64,000 nucleotides of DNA from Burkholderiales bacterium (GTDB lineage Bacteria; Pseudomonadota; Gammaproteobacteria; Burkholderiales; SG8-39), in assembly GCA_014860355.1 (NCBI GenBank), contig JACZJV010000110.1, positions 52,363 through 116,362 of the forward strand, in the 5' to 3' direction. The stretch's first letter is position 1. Each line of letters opens with the position of its first letter. The position numbers and the translations under genes are program-made. Positions 28,487-37,112 of this stretch are shown in pieces. Under the pieces are notes generated by a model. That model saw nothing but the letters and a program-made list of their open reading frames with translations, was not told where the DNA came from and did no database searches.

Positions 28487-30169
28487 GTGAGCACGATTCT
28501 CACCCTGCACGACCCGCAAACCGCGCGCGTCTATTATGACCAAGGGCTGTGGCGGCAGGACACGCTGTACTCGCTGCTGCGCGACCACGCGGCGTCGCGC
28601 CCGGGGGCATTCGCGCTGCGCGATGCGGTCGAGCGCCTGAGCTGGAGCGAGCTGCACGGCTGGGTGGACAGCGTCGCCGAGGATCTGCACCAGGCCGGGA
28701 TGAAGCGCGGGCAGCGCGTCTCGGTCTGGCTGCCGAGTCGAGCCGAGGCGATCGTGATCCTGCTCGCCTGCTCGCGCAACGGCTACGTATGCAATCCCTC
28801 GCTGCACCAGAACTACACCACGGGCGAAGTGCTGCAATTGCTCGCGCGCATCGAATCCTCCGCGTTAGTGGCGCAGGAAGGCTATGGCGCCGACGCGACG
28901 CGCCATGACGTATTCGGCCGGGCGCAGGCGCTCGCCGGCATGCGCCGCGTCTACCGCCTCGCGCCGCGCGGCCATTCGGTCGCAGGCGGCGGCAGTGCGT
29001 TCCCGCCGCAGCGGCCAGCACGATCATCGAGCCTCGCGCCGGACCTGAATCCGGACAAGGTCACCTACCTCGCCTTCACTTCGGGGACCACCGGCGCGCC
29101 CAAGGGCGTGATGCACTCGGACAACACGCTGCTCGCCAACGGACGCGCCATGGTGCGCGACTGGGGCCATAGCGCGGACTCGGTGCTGCTCAGCCTCAGC
29201 CCCACCTCGCACCATATCGCCAACGTCGGCCTGGCGCAGGCGCTGGTGGCCGGATTCGAGATGGTATTGAACGACCGCCCGGCGGGTTTGGACGTGATCG
29301 ACTGGATCGCCGCGAGCGGCGCCACTTACGTCATGGGCGTGCCGACGCATGCGATCGACACCCTGGCGCAGATGCGCCGCCGCGGGCACGCCACGCTCGG
29401 CCGGGTCAAGGTGTTCTACATGGCCGGCGCCACCATACCCAGGGATCTCGCCGCCAGCTTTCTCGCCATCGGCATCAAACCGCAGAACGTCTACGGCATG
29501 ACCGAGAACGGCTCGCACCAGTACACGCTTCCCGGCGACGATGCCGACACCATCGTGTCCACTTGCGGCCGCGCATGCAGCGGCTACGAAATTAGGCTGT
29601 GGCGGTCGGACGATCCGGACGTGGAAGTCGCTGCTGGCGAGATCGGCGAGATCGGCGGGCGCGGTGCGCTGCTCACCCTGGGGTATTTCGGCAATCAGCA
29701 CGCGACCGAAGCTTCGTTCAACGCGCTGGGCTGGTTCATGAGCGGCGATCTGGGCCGTTTCGACGAGCGCGGCAACCTGCAGGTGGTCGGGCGCATGAAG
29801 GATCTCATCATACGCGGCGGGCACAATATCTACCCGGCGCGCATCGAGGACCTTGCGCACCGCCACGCGGGCGTATCCAAGGCGGTGGCCTTTCCGGTGG
29901 CGGATGAACGCCTGGGCGAGCGGGTCTGTCTCGCCGTCATCCCGCGCACGCCACCGGGGCCGGGCGCGGAGGAAATGCTCGCGCACCTGGACGCCGCCGG
30001 CCTGTCCAAATACGACATGCCCGAGTACTACCTGGTGATGACAGAGTTTCCGATGACCGCGTCGGGCAAGACCCTGAAGCGCGAACTCGTTGCCTGGGCC
30101 CGGGAGAGCCGCATCCAGCCCACACCTTGCCGCTACGGCGGCGCCGACAGACCTGTCACGAAGACCTGA
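28487..30169 (+). CDS. AMP-forming acyl-CoA ligase (cyclohexanecarboxylate-CoA ligase-like)
   Basis: The 560-residue adenylate-forming enzyme starts at GTG 28487. Signatures are FTSGTTGAPKGVMHSDN (P-loop), YGMTENGSHQYTLP (motif A5), MSGDLGRFDERGNLQVVGR (A7/A8) and the catalytic lysine region SGKTLKREL. It would activate a carboxylic acid with ATP and CoA. The neighbours imply that the product is a cyclic acyl-CoA entering beta-oxidation-like steps, the role AliA has in cyclohexanecarboxylate degradation. Substrate specificity cannot be read directly. The frame is open upstream inside the previous gene, but the N terminus before the GTG is not family-like. Confidence 0.8.
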   Translation: MSTILTLHDPQTARVYYDQGLWRQDTLYSLLRDHAASRPGAFALRDAVERLSWSELHGWVDSVAEDLHQAGMKRGQRVSVWLPSRAEAIVILLACSRNGYVCNPSLHQNYTTGEVLQLLARIESSALVAQEGYGADATRHDVFGRAQALAGMRRVYRLAPRGHSVAGGGSAFPPQRPARSSSLAPDLNPDKVTYLAFTSGTTGAPKGVMHSDNTLLANGRAMVRDWGHSADSVLLSLSPTSHHIANVGLAQALVAGFEMVLNDRPAGLDVIDWIAASGATYVMGVPTHAIDTLAQMRRRGHATLGRVKVFYMAGATIPRDLAASFLAIGIKPQNVYGMTENGSHQYTLPGDDADTIVSTCGRACSGYEIRLWRSDDPDVEVAAGEIGEIGGRGALLTLGYFGNQHATEASFNALGWFMSGDLGRFDERGNLQVVGRMKDLIIRGGHNIYPARIEDLAHRHAGVSKAVAFPVADERLGERVCLAVIPRTPPGPGAEEMLAHLDAAGLSKYDMPEYYLVMTEFPMTASGKTLKRELVAWARESRIQPTPCRYGGADRPVTKT

Positions 30170-30176
30170 GGTCAAA

Positions 30177-30944
30177 ATGAGCGTGAAACTGACATGGCAA
30201 GATGAATTCGCAGTGATCACCCTGGACCGGCCGCAGGCGCTGAATGCGCTGTCGGCGTCGGTGTTGCGCGAACTGGCGCAGGCCTTCGATGAAGTGGCCG
30301 GCAGCAATGCGCGCGCGCTGATCGTCACCGGCGCAGGCGTGAAGGCGTTCTGCGCGGGCGCCGACATCAAGGAGCTTGTGGGCCGCAGCCTGTCCGAGCA
30401 AAGGCGCGATGCGGCCTACGGACAGGCGGTGCTGGCGCGTCTGGACGAGCTGCCCATGCCCTCGGTCGCCGCGATCAACGGCTATGCATTCGGCGGCGGG
30501 CTGGAGCTTGCGCTCGCCTGCACCTTCCGCATTGCCGTGGCGACGGCGAAAATGGGACTGCCCGAAATCAAGCTCGGGCTGATACCGGGCTACGGCGGCA
30601 CCCAGCGCCTGCCGCGCGTGATCGGCGAAGCGCGCGCGCTGGACCTCATCATGAGCGGGCGCACGCTCGACGCCGAGGAAGCACTGCGCATCGGGCTGGT
30701 GCATCGTGTTGCCGAGGGAGATGTGCTCGCTGCCGCGATCAGCAACGCGCGCCAATTCAATGCCTATGGCCTGCCGGCGCTGCGCCTCGCGCGCGACGCG
30801 GTCAAGCGCGCGCTCGATGTTCCCTTGCACGAGGGGCTGAAAATCGAGGCGGACCTGAACACGCTCGCATTCCAGACCCAGGATGCGCTCGAAGGCATGA
30901 ACGCTTTCATGCAAAAGCGCAAGCCGAAGTTCACGGACCGCTGA
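30177..30944 (+). CDS. enoyl-CoA hydratase (BadK-like)
   Basis: The 255-residue crotonase has both catalytic glutamates: GGGLELALAC and LPEIKLGLIPGYGGTQRL. The oxyanion-hole loop is FCAGADIKEL. It should therefore hydrate a 2-enoyl-CoA. In the proposed pathway it acts on cyclohex-1-ene-carboxyl-CoA to give 2-hydroxycyclohexanecarboxyl-CoA (the BadK step), but general hydratase activity is equally consistent. It follows the ligase by 7 bp and precedes the SDR by 7 bp in one probable transcript. Confidence 0.85.
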   Translation: MSVKLTWQDEFAVITLDRPQALNALSASVLRELAQAFDEVAGSNARALIVTGAGVKAFCAGADIKELVGRSLSEQRRDAAYGQAVLARLDELPMPSVAAINGYAFGGGLELALACTFRIAVATAKMGLPEIKLGLIPGYGGTQRLPRVIGEARALDLIMSGRTLDAEEALRIGLVHRVAEGDVLAAAISNARQFNAYGLPALRLARDAVKRALDVPLHEGLKIEADLNTLAFQTQDALEGMNAFMQKRKPKFTDR

Positions 30945-30951
30945 GGACGGG

Positions 30952-31707
30952 ATGGCGGCGGATCCGGCTAGACGAGGCACCATCGCCGTCACCGGGGCGA
31001 ACCGCGGCATAGGCGCCGCGATCGCGCTGGCGCTGGCGCGCGCGGGCTTCGGTGTCGCCTGCCTCACGCGCAGCGGCGGCGTGCCCGATGCCGGCGAAGA
31101 CAGCGCCTTGCGCGCGCGCCTGTTGCCGCTGCGTTGCGACGTGCTCGACGAACAGGCGGTTGCCGCAGCCCTGGCGCTTGCCGCCGAAGGCGCCGGGGGG
31201 CTCATCGGCCTGGTCAATAACGCCGGCCTGCACACGGATGCAAAAAGCGCGGAACTGGCGACCGCTGACTACGAGCGCGTGATGGCGGTCAACGCGACCG
31301 CGGTATTCGCGACCGCGCGCGCCGCCTACCCGCATCTCGCGCGCGCGGGCGGCGGCCTGATCGTCAACATCGGCTCGTTCTTCGACAAGCTCGGGGTCAA
31401 GCGCAACCTCGCCTACTGCGCCTCCAAGGCCGCGGTCGGGGCGATCACGCGCTGCCTCGCGGTCGAGTGGGCAGCGCAGAACATACGCGTGGTCGACGTC
31501 GCGCCGGGCTACATCGTCACGGATCTCAACCGCGCGATGCTGTCATCGGGCCCGCTGCGCGCCTATCTGGACCAGCGCATACCCCGGGGAGAGCCGGGGA
31601 ACGCGGAGGAGGTGGCCCGCCTGGTTGCGGCCTTGTTCCGCGAGGATTTGCGCTTTCTCTCGGGTGAGACGATTTACGTCGACGGCGCGCAGGGGATTGC
31701 GCATTGA
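30952..31707 (+). CDS. short-chain dehydrogenase/reductase (BadH-like)
   Basis: The 251-residue classical SDR has cofactor loop TGANRGIGAAIA (about 14-25), NNAG (about 88-91), and the Ser-Tyr-Lys triad in NIGSFFDKLG and YCASK (about 157-161). The conserved end is GETIYVDGAQG. It would oxidise a hydroxyacyl-CoA with NAD(P)+; in the ali/bad scheme this is 2-hydroxycyclohexanecarboxyl-CoA dehydrogenase. FabG-type reductase is the alternative. It is the last gene before the hairpin-rich gap at 31.7-32.0 kb. Confidence 0.8.
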   Translation: MAADPARRGTIAVTGANRGIGAAIALALARAGFGVACLTRSGGVPDAGEDSALRARLLPLRCDVLDEQAVAAALALAAEGAGGLIGLVNNAGLHTDAKSAELATADYERVMAVNATAVFATARAAYPHLARAGGGLIVNIGSFFDKLGVKRNLAYCASKAAVGAITRCLAVEWAAQNIRVVDVAPGYIVTDLNRAMLSSGPLRAYLDQRIPRGEPGNAEEVARLVAALFREDLRFLSGETIYVDGAQGIAH

Positions 31708-31764
31708 AGGCGCGGTCATCGGCGTCGCCGCATGCGTGGAGGGAATTTGCGCGCTGCGCGCGCC

Positions 31765-31815
31765 AACCGCGTTTTCGGCACGGATAAAAAGCGCATCCGT
31801 ACCGAAAACGCGGTT
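31765..31815. repeat. large inverted repeat 1 (hairpin)
   Basis: Arms 31765-31785 and 31795-31815 are 21 nt with one mismatch and a 9-nt loop. The arms begin AACCGCGTTTTCGG and carry ACGGAT/ATCCGT at the loop side. It is non-coding, between the SDR and acyl-CoA dehydrogenase genes. It has no following T-run, so it is not a classical terminator. Confidence 0.85.
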
Positions 31816-31857
31816 ATGGATAAAAGCGGGAGCGGTTTGGGGGTGGCTTTTATACAA

Positions 31858-31908
31858 GATCGTCGATTGCGTACGGATGGGTTCATCATCCGTACGCAAT
31901 CGACGATC
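31858..31908. repeat. large inverted repeat 2 (perfect hairpin)
   Basis: Arms 31858-31879 and 31887-31908 are 22 nt, fully complementary, with a 7-nt loop (GGTTCAT). The loop-proximal part again contains ACGGATG/CATCCGT, shared with inverted repeat 1. Confidence 0.9.
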
Positions 31909-31909
31909 C

Positions 31910-31933
31910 GCGCGGACGGTTTTTCGTCCGCGC
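31910..31933. repeat. inverted repeat 3 (perfect hairpin with T-rich loop)
   Basis: GCGCGGACG-GTTTTT-CGTCCGCGC occupies 31910-31933 and begins 2 bp after inverted repeat 2 ends. A further weaker pair, TTGGCGAC (31945-31952) and GTCGCCAA (31971-31978), precedes the next gene. Confidence 0.85.
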
Positions 31934-31996
31934 AAAATCGATGCTTGGCGACAACGGCGACGCGAATCGGGTCGCCAACTATAAAAGTGAAATCGC

Positions 31997-33175
31997 ATGA
32001 ACACCCTTGAACGCCTGGACGCCTGGCTCACCCTGCCAGAAGAAGAGCGCATGCTGCTCGCCAGCGTGCAAAACCTTTCGCGCGATCAGCTTGCGCCGCG
32101 CGCCGAACATCACGATCGCAGCGCTGAATTCCCCTGGGAAAACGTCAAGGCGATCAACGGCCTGGGACTCAACGCGATGTTCGTTCCGGAGGCCTACGGC
32201 GGCGCACCCATGTCCTACCTCGCCTATCTTGCCTGCGTGCGCGAGATCAGCAAGGCCTGCGCCTCCACCGGCATCATCTGGGCCACCAATTTCCATGGCA
32301 TCAAACCTGTGATCACCTTTGGCAGCGAAGAACAGAAGCAGCGCCTGCTGCCGCGCGTAGCCGAAGGCGGGTTGGTGTCGCTCGCGATCACCGAAGCATC
32401 GGCCGGCAGCGACGCCACCGGCATGAAGACCAGCTTCGAGCCACAGGGCGATGAGATCGTGGTGAACGGCGGCAAGACTTTCATCACCAGCGGCGATTGC
32501 GCCGACCTGTTGCTGGTATTCGGCAAGTGGAGCGGGATCGCAGACGCCAAGGGCGCAATCTCCGCGCTGGTGCTGGAGAAGGGCACGCCGGGCCTGTCGG
32601 TGCTGCGCACCGAAGACAAGCTGGGGCTGCGCGCCTCGAGCACCGCGGCGCTTTCCTTCGACAACTGCCGCGTGCCGCGCGCGAACCTGCTCGGTGAGCC
32701 GGGCGACGGGCTCAAGATCCTGCTCGCCTCGCTGAATAAATCGCGCCCCAGCGTCGCCGCACATGCGCTGGGCATCGCGCGCGCCGCCTTCGAGGATGCG
32801 ATCGCCTATATCAACGAGCGGCGCCAGTCGGGGCGGCGCATCATCGAGTTTCAGGGCATACAGTTCATGCTGGCCGATCTCGCATCCGAACTCGCCTTGT
32901 GCGAGCGCTGGCTCTGGCATGTGGGCGCGCTCGTAGACGCGGGAGCTGAGGACATCGGCATCGAGGCCTCGATGCTCAAGCTGCGCGCGAGCGATCTGGC
33001 GATGCGCATGGCCACCGAGGCGGTGCAGTTGTTCGGCGGCTATGGTTACTGCAAGGACTATCGCGTCGAGCGCCTGATGCGCGACGCCAAGATCACCCAG
33101 ATCTGGGAGGGCACCAACCAGATCCATCGCCAGCTGATCGGGCGCAGCTTCATGAACAAGACGAGAACGGCATGA
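31997..33175 (+). CDS. acyl-CoA dehydrogenase (AliB-like candidate)
   Basis: The 392-residue FAD enzyme has ITEASAGSDATGMKT (flavin/substrate loop), TFITSGDCADLLLVF and QLFGGYGYCKDYRVERLMRD. The catalytic-base region IWEGTNQIHRQLIGR keeps the Glu at the usual C-terminal place. It introduces a 2,3 double bond into an acyl-CoA and passes electrons to ETF. In the proposed pathway it would oxidise cyclohexanecarboxyl-CoA (AliB step). It lies after the hairpin cluster, so it may be a separate transcript; its stop overlaps the next CoA-transferase start (ATGA). Confidence 0.85.
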   Translation: MNTLERLDAWLTLPEEERMLLASVQNLSRDQLAPRAEHHDRSAEFPWENVKAINGLGLNAMFVPEAYGGAPMSYLAYLACVREISKACASTGIIWATNFHGIKPVITFGSEEQKQRLLPRVAEGGLVSLAITEASAGSDATGMKTSFEPQGDEIVVNGGKTFITSGDCADLLLVFGKWSGIADAKGAISALVLEKGTPGLSVLRTEDKLGLRASSTAALSFDNCRVPRANLLGEPGDGLKILLASLNKSRPSVAAHALGIARAAFEDAIAYINERRQSGRRIIEFQGIQFMLADLASELALCERWLWHVGALVDAGAEDIGIEASMLKLRASDLAMRMATEAVQLFGGYGYCKDYRVERLMRDAKITQIWEGTNQIHRQLIGRSFMNKTRTA

Positions 33176-34284
33176 CGCAGCCACTGAGCGGCGTGTGCGT
33201 GCTCGATTTCAGCACGCTCCTGCCCGGGCCGCTGGCGACATTGCTGCTGGCGGAGGCGGGCGCCGAAGTCATCAAGATCGAGCGTCCCGGTTCCGGCGAC
33301 GAGATGCGCTCCTATGAGCCGAAATTCGGGCCGTCGAGCGTGAATTTCGCAATGCTCAACCGCGGCAAGCGCTCGGTCGAGATAGACCTGAAGGCGCCGG
33401 ATGCGCGCTCGCGTCTGCGGCCGCTGATTGCGCGCGCGGACGTGGTGCTCGAGCAATTCCGTCCCGGCGTGATGGACAGACTGGGTCTGGGCTACGAGGC
33501 GCTGGCCGAAATCAATCCGCGCATCATTTACTGCGCCATCACCGGCTACGGACAGAGCGGGCCCAAGGCGCAGCTGGCGGCGCACGATCTCAACTACGTG
33601 GCCGAATCCGGCCTGCTCGGGCTTGCCGCCGGCGCCGACGGCGCGCCCATCGTGCCGCCGGCATTGATCGCCGACATCGCCGGCGGCAGCTATCCGGCGA
33701 TGATCAACATCCTGCTGGCGCTGCGCGAGCGCGAATCCAGCGGACGCGGGCGCAAGCTCGATGTAGCCATGGCGGACAATCTGTTCAGCTTCATGTACTG
33801 GGCGCTGGGCAACGGCCTTGCCGCAGGCGCCTGGCCGCGCGCGGGCGGCGAACTGGTCACGGGCGGCTCGCCGCGCTATCAGATCTACCGCACCAGCGAC
33901 GGCAGGTTTCTCGCGGCTGCGCCGCTGGAACAGAAGTTCTGGGAGAATTTTTGCGAGGCCATCGGGCTCGAAGCGCAGTGGCGCGACGACGCACGCGATG
34001 CGCATGCTACCCGGGATGCGATCGCCAGTTGCGTGGCAGGCCGGACCGCCGCGGCATGGAGCAAGGCACTGGCCGGCAAGGACGTCTGCTGCGCCATTGT
34101 CGCCAGCGTCGAAGAAGCGCTCGCCGACGCGCATTTTCGGGCGCGCGGGCTGTTTGCGCAGCAACTTGTCGCTGGCGACCGCGCCATCTGCGCGCTGCCG
34201 GTCCCTATCGATCCTGCGTTCCGCCGGCCGGCGGCGCTGGGCTATCCGGCGCTGGGCGAGGACAATACCCTGATCGGAGAGTGA
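33172..34284 (+). CDS. family III CoA-transferase, alpha-methylacyl-CoA racemase-like
   Basis: The 370-residue CaiB/BaiF protein begins with SGVCVLDFSTLLPGPLATLLLAEAGAEVIKIE-type sequence. The segment AAHDLNYVAESGLLGL resembles the catalytic Asp region of alpha-methylacyl-CoA racemases rather than of formyl-CoA transferases. It may be a racemase for 2-methyl-branched or 2-substituted acyl-CoA, or a CoA-transferase. It is translationally coupled to the acyl-CoA dehydrogenase, suggesting it prepares or recycles that enzyme's substrate. Confidence 0.8.
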   Translation: MTQPLSGVCVLDFSTLLPGPLATLLLAEAGAEVIKIERPGSGDEMRSYEPKFGPSSVNFAMLNRGKRSVEIDLKAPDARSRLRPLIARADVVLEQFRPGVMDRLGLGYEALAEINPRIIYCAITGYGQSGPKAQLAAHDLNYVAESGLLGLAAGADGAPIVPPALIADIAGGSYPAMINILLALRERESSGRGRKLDVAMADNLFSFMYWALGNGLAAGAWPRAGGELVTGGSPRYQIYRTSDGRFLAAAPLEQKFWENFCEAIGLEAQWRDDARDAHATRDAIASCVAGRTAAAWSKALAGKDVCCAIVASVEEALADAHFRARGLFAQQLVAGDRAICALPVPIDPAFRRPAALGYPALGEDNTLIGE

Positions 34285-34292
34285 GGCGCATA

Positions 34293-35654
34293 GTGAACGA
34301 GACCCGTAGCCTGGCCGAATTCGTCGCCCGCCTGCGTTATGAAGATCTGCCGCAGGCGGTGGTCGAACAGGCCTGCCGCATCATCGTCGACACCGTCGGC
34401 TGCGCGCTCAGCGCCTGGACCGAAGACCCGGAAAAATCGCGCATCGCGCGCGAAGTCGCCGAACTCTATGCCAGCGCCAAGGGCGCGACGGTGATCGGCA
34501 TCGCCGGGCTGAAATCACAGCCCGCGTTCGCCGCGCTGGCGAACGGCATCCTCGCCAATGCGGCCGACAACGACGACACGCACAAGCGCGCGCTGCTGCA
34601 TACGGGTTCGGTGGTGGTGCCGCCGGCGCTGGCGCTGGCCGAAACCCTGGGCCTGTCCGGGCGCGATCTGATACTGGCGCTGGTCGCCGGCTACGAAGTG
34701 GCGGTGCGCGTCGGCATGGCGGTGATGCCCACGCACTACCGATTCTGGCACTCCACCGCGACCAACGGCACGTTCGGCGCGGCGGCCTGCGCGGCCAAAG
34801 CGCTCAAACTGGATGCAGATGCCGTGCAGCGCGCGCTGGGGCTCGCAGGCACACAAGCCGCCGGACTCAACGCCTTCTTCGAATCGGGCGACATGACCAA
34901 GAGCATCCACCCGGGCAAGGCTGCGTTCAACGGCATCCTGTCGGCGCAGCTGGCGCAGATGGGCGCGACCAGTCCGCCGTCCATACTCGAGCATCCCAAG
35001 GGCTATCTCAACGCCTATTCCACCGAGCCCAAGCCGCAAAAACTCACCGAAGGCCTGGGCAGCAGCTGGGAGATATTGCAGAACGGCTTCAAGTATTTTC
35101 CCTCCATCCTCGCGAGCCACTCGCCAATACAGGCCACGCTCGCGATCGTGCACGAACACCGGATCGACCCGCGGCAGATCGCGCACATCACCAACGAGAC
35201 CTACAACACGGTGAAAAGCCATTTTTCCAACAAGGACGTGTCCACGGTGATGGCGGCGCGCGTGTCCGTGCCCTATTGCATTGCGGTCGCCGCCATCGAC
35301 GGCGAGCTGACGCAGGCGCAGTTCGCGCCGGCGCGCATCGACGATGCGCTGCTGCGCGCAGTGCTGGCGAACACGGAAATCATCGCGGACGCCGGGCTCA
35401 ATGCGCTGTACCCGGACAAGTTCCCGGCGCGCGTGACCATCACCTTGAACGACGGCACGACGTTTCAGCAGACCGTGCTCGTTCCCAAGGGCGATCCGCA
35501 GGATCCGCTCACTGCGGCCGAGCTCGACGCGAAGTTCCGCGGCAACGCCGACGCATTGCTCGGCGGCGCGCGCTCGGGCGAACTGCTGCAGGCGATCTAC
35601 GGCCTGCCGGATGCGCGCGACGTGGACCGCCTGCGCGGCTTGCTGCATCCCTGA
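34293..35654 (+). CDS. MmgE/PrpD family protein
   Basis: The 453-residue member of the 2-methylcitrate dehydratase (PrpD)/MmgE superfamily contains family-typical ANGILANAADNDDTHKRA, HSTATNGTFGAAACAAK and KSIHPGKAAFNGILSA. The family includes dehydratases, cis-aconitate decarboxylase and epimerases; this copy is not in a prp operon, so methylcitrate is unlikely. GTG at 34293 was chosen because GAGTGAGG lies upstream and the family N terminus (TRSLAEFVARLRYEDLP) follows. It ends the catabolic cluster. Confidence 0.85.
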   Translation: MNETRSLAEFVARLRYEDLPQAVVEQACRIIVDTVGCALSAWTEDPEKSRIAREVAELYASAKGATVIGIAGLKSQPAFAALANGILANAADNDDTHKRALLHTGSVVVPPALALAETLGLSGRDLILALVAGYEVAVRVGMAVMPTHYRFWHSTATNGTFGAAACAAKALKLDADAVQRALGLAGTQAAGLNAFFESGDMTKSIHPGKAAFNGILSAQLAQMGATSPPSILEHPKGYLNAYSTEPKPQKLTEGLGSSWEILQNGFKYFPSILASHSPIQATLAIVHEHRIDPRQIAHITNETYNTVKSHFSNKDVSTVMAARVSVPYCIAVAAIDGELTQAQFAPARIDDALLRAVLANTEIIADAGLNALYPDKFPARVTITLNDGTTFQQTVLVPKGDPQDPLTAAELDAKFRGNADALLGGARSGELLQAIYGLPDARDVDRLRGLLHP

Positions 35655-35770
35655 AATAGGGGTCGGGTTGAGGGTTTTGACCTTGACCTAGCCCGGGTCG
35701 ATCGCTATCAGGAGTCGCCGTCTGCGCGCTGCTCAGGGCGGGATGCGACCGGCTCGCGCTCCCGCCGCAT

Positions 35771-35784
35771 TTGATTCGAATCAA
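35771..35784. promoter_or_regulatory. perfect FNR/Anr box upstream of the hyp operon
   Basis: TTGAT-TCGA-ATCAA is a perfect match to the FNR consensus and is a full palindrome. It lies 60 bp upstream of the hypA GTG. With the site centred at -41.5 (class II activation), transcription would start near 35819, and GATGAT at 35806-35811 would serve as -10. The intergenic gap 35655-35843 contains no other gene. Confidence 0.75.
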
Positions 35785-35843
35785 GCCGCGTCGCAAAAAT
35801 AAGGTGATGATGTGCACTGGGACGGCTACGAGGGCCTTGCGCC

Positions 35844-36185
35844 GTGCATGAAATGTCGCTGATGGAAGGCGTGCTGCAGTTGATCGAAGACGCGGCGCGA
35901 CTAGAGAAATTCTCCAGGGTCACCACGGTCTGGCTGGAAATCGGCCAGCTTGCCGGAGTCGAGGCCGAGGCGATGCGCTTCTGCTTCGAAGCGGCGACGC
36001 GCGGCAGCGTGGCCGAAGGCGCAAGATTGGAAATTCTTGCAATACCGGGGTCGGCTTGGTGCGCGCAGTGTTCGGCTGCTGTGGCCATGAGCGAAACGCC
36101 GGCTGCCTGTCCGCAATGCGGTACGTATCAGCTGCGGGTGACGGGCGGAACCGAAATGCGCGTGAAGGAACTCGAAGTCGGCTGA
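35844..36185 (+). CDS. hypA: hydrogenase nickel incorporation protein HypA
   Basis: The 113-residue protein starts at GTG with MHEMSLMEGVLQL; His2 is the nickel ligand. The zinc site is formed by CAQC and CPQC (about 74-77 and 90-93). HypA delivers nickel to [NiFe]-hydrogenase large subunits together with HypB. It is first in the hypABFCDE operon behind the FNR box. The ribosome site before the GTG is weak. Confidence 0.95.
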   Translation: MHEMSLMEGVLQLIEDAARLEKFSRVTTVWLEIGQLAGVEAEAMRFCFEAATRGSVAEGARLEILAIPGSAWCAQCSAAVAMSETPAACPQCGTYQLRVTGGTEMRVKELEVG

Positions 36186-36197
36186 TGGGAGCAAAGC

Positions 36198-37112
36198 ATG
36201 TGCACGACCTGCGGCTGCGGTGAACATGAAGTGACGATAGGCGGCGGCGCCGCGCATCAGGGGCACGCGCATGCGCATGCCGACGCGCCCAGCCATGGCC
36301 ACGGCGGCGGGCACGAACAGGTGGAGGTGCACGATCACGGCCACGCTGCAGTCGCTGCGCACGCACCCGGCCCCGGCGCGACGCGCAGGATGCGTATCGA
36401 GCAGGACATTCTGGCGAAAAACAATGCCTACGCGGCGCAGAACCGTCAAAGCCTGGCCGGGCGCGGCATCTTTGCATTGAACCTGGTTTCCAGTCCCGGT
36501 TCGGGGAAAACGACGCTGCTGTGCCGGACCATCGCCATGCTCGAAACCCAGGCAGTCGCAGTCATCGAAGGCGATCAGCAGACCAGCCAGGACGCCGAAC
36601 GCATACGCGCCACAGGCGCACCGGCGATCCAGATCAATACCGGCAAGGGCTGTCATCTGGATGCGCACATGGTCGGGCATGCGATGGAAAAGCTGGCGCT
36701 GAAGGAGGATTCCCTGCTGCTGATCGAAAACGTCGGCAATCTGATCTGCCCGGCAGCCTTCGATCTGGGTGAGGCGCACAAGGTGGTGATCCTGTCGGTG
36801 ACCGAGGGCGAGGACAAGCCGCTCAAATACCCGGACATGTTTCGCGTTGCCAGCCTCATGCTGCTGAACAAGGTCGACCTGCTGCCGCATCTGGATTTCA
36901 ATGTGGACGCCGCCGTAGCCTACGCGCGCCGCGTCAATCCGGACATCCGCGTCATTCGCGTTTCCGCCACCAGCGGGGAGGGCATGGACGAATGGCTGGA
37001 TTTTCTGCATGCCGGCATGGCCACAGCGCAGGCCGCGAAACGGGAAACCGTGGACGGCCTCAAGCGGCGGATCGCCCAGTTGGAGGCGCAGTTGCAAGGG
37101 CAGCCGCCTTGA
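36198..37112 (+). CDS. hypB: hydrogenase nickel incorporation GTPase HypB
   Basis: The 304-residue protein has N-terminal [12 protein letters not shown], a high-affinity nickel motif, then a histidine-rich store (about residues 17-52). The GTPase P-loop is [11 protein letters not shown], with [10 protein letters not shown], and NKVDLLPHL is the G4 motif. It acts with HypA in GTP-dependent nickel insertion; the His-rich stretch suggests extra nickel storage. The 3' end overlaps the hypF TTG start by 4 nt. Confidence 0.96.
   Translation: MCTTCGCGEHEVTIGGGAAHQGHAHAHADAPSHGHGGGHEQVEVHDHGHAAVAAHAPGPGATRRMRIEQDILAKNNAYAAQNRQSLAGRGIFALNLVSSPGSGKTTLLCRTIAMLETQAVAVIEGDQQTSQDAERIRATGAPAIQINTGKGCHLDAHMVGHAMEKLALKEDSLLLIENVGNLICPAAFDLGEAHKVVILSVTEGEDKPLKYPDMFRVASLMLLNKVDLLPHLDFNVDAAVAYARRVNPDIRVIRVSATSGEGMDEWLDFLHAGMATAQAAKRETVDGLKRRIAQLEAQLQGQPP

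Noticed and set aside
31732..32010. Short plus-strand open frame through the hairpin region
   Set aside because: Its translation is created by the inverted repeats and has no ribosome site or family likeness.
36992..37108. N-terminal extension of hypF into hypB
   Set aside because: The acylphosphatase domain begins just after TTG 37109 and the upstream part lies within the certain hypB coding sequence.
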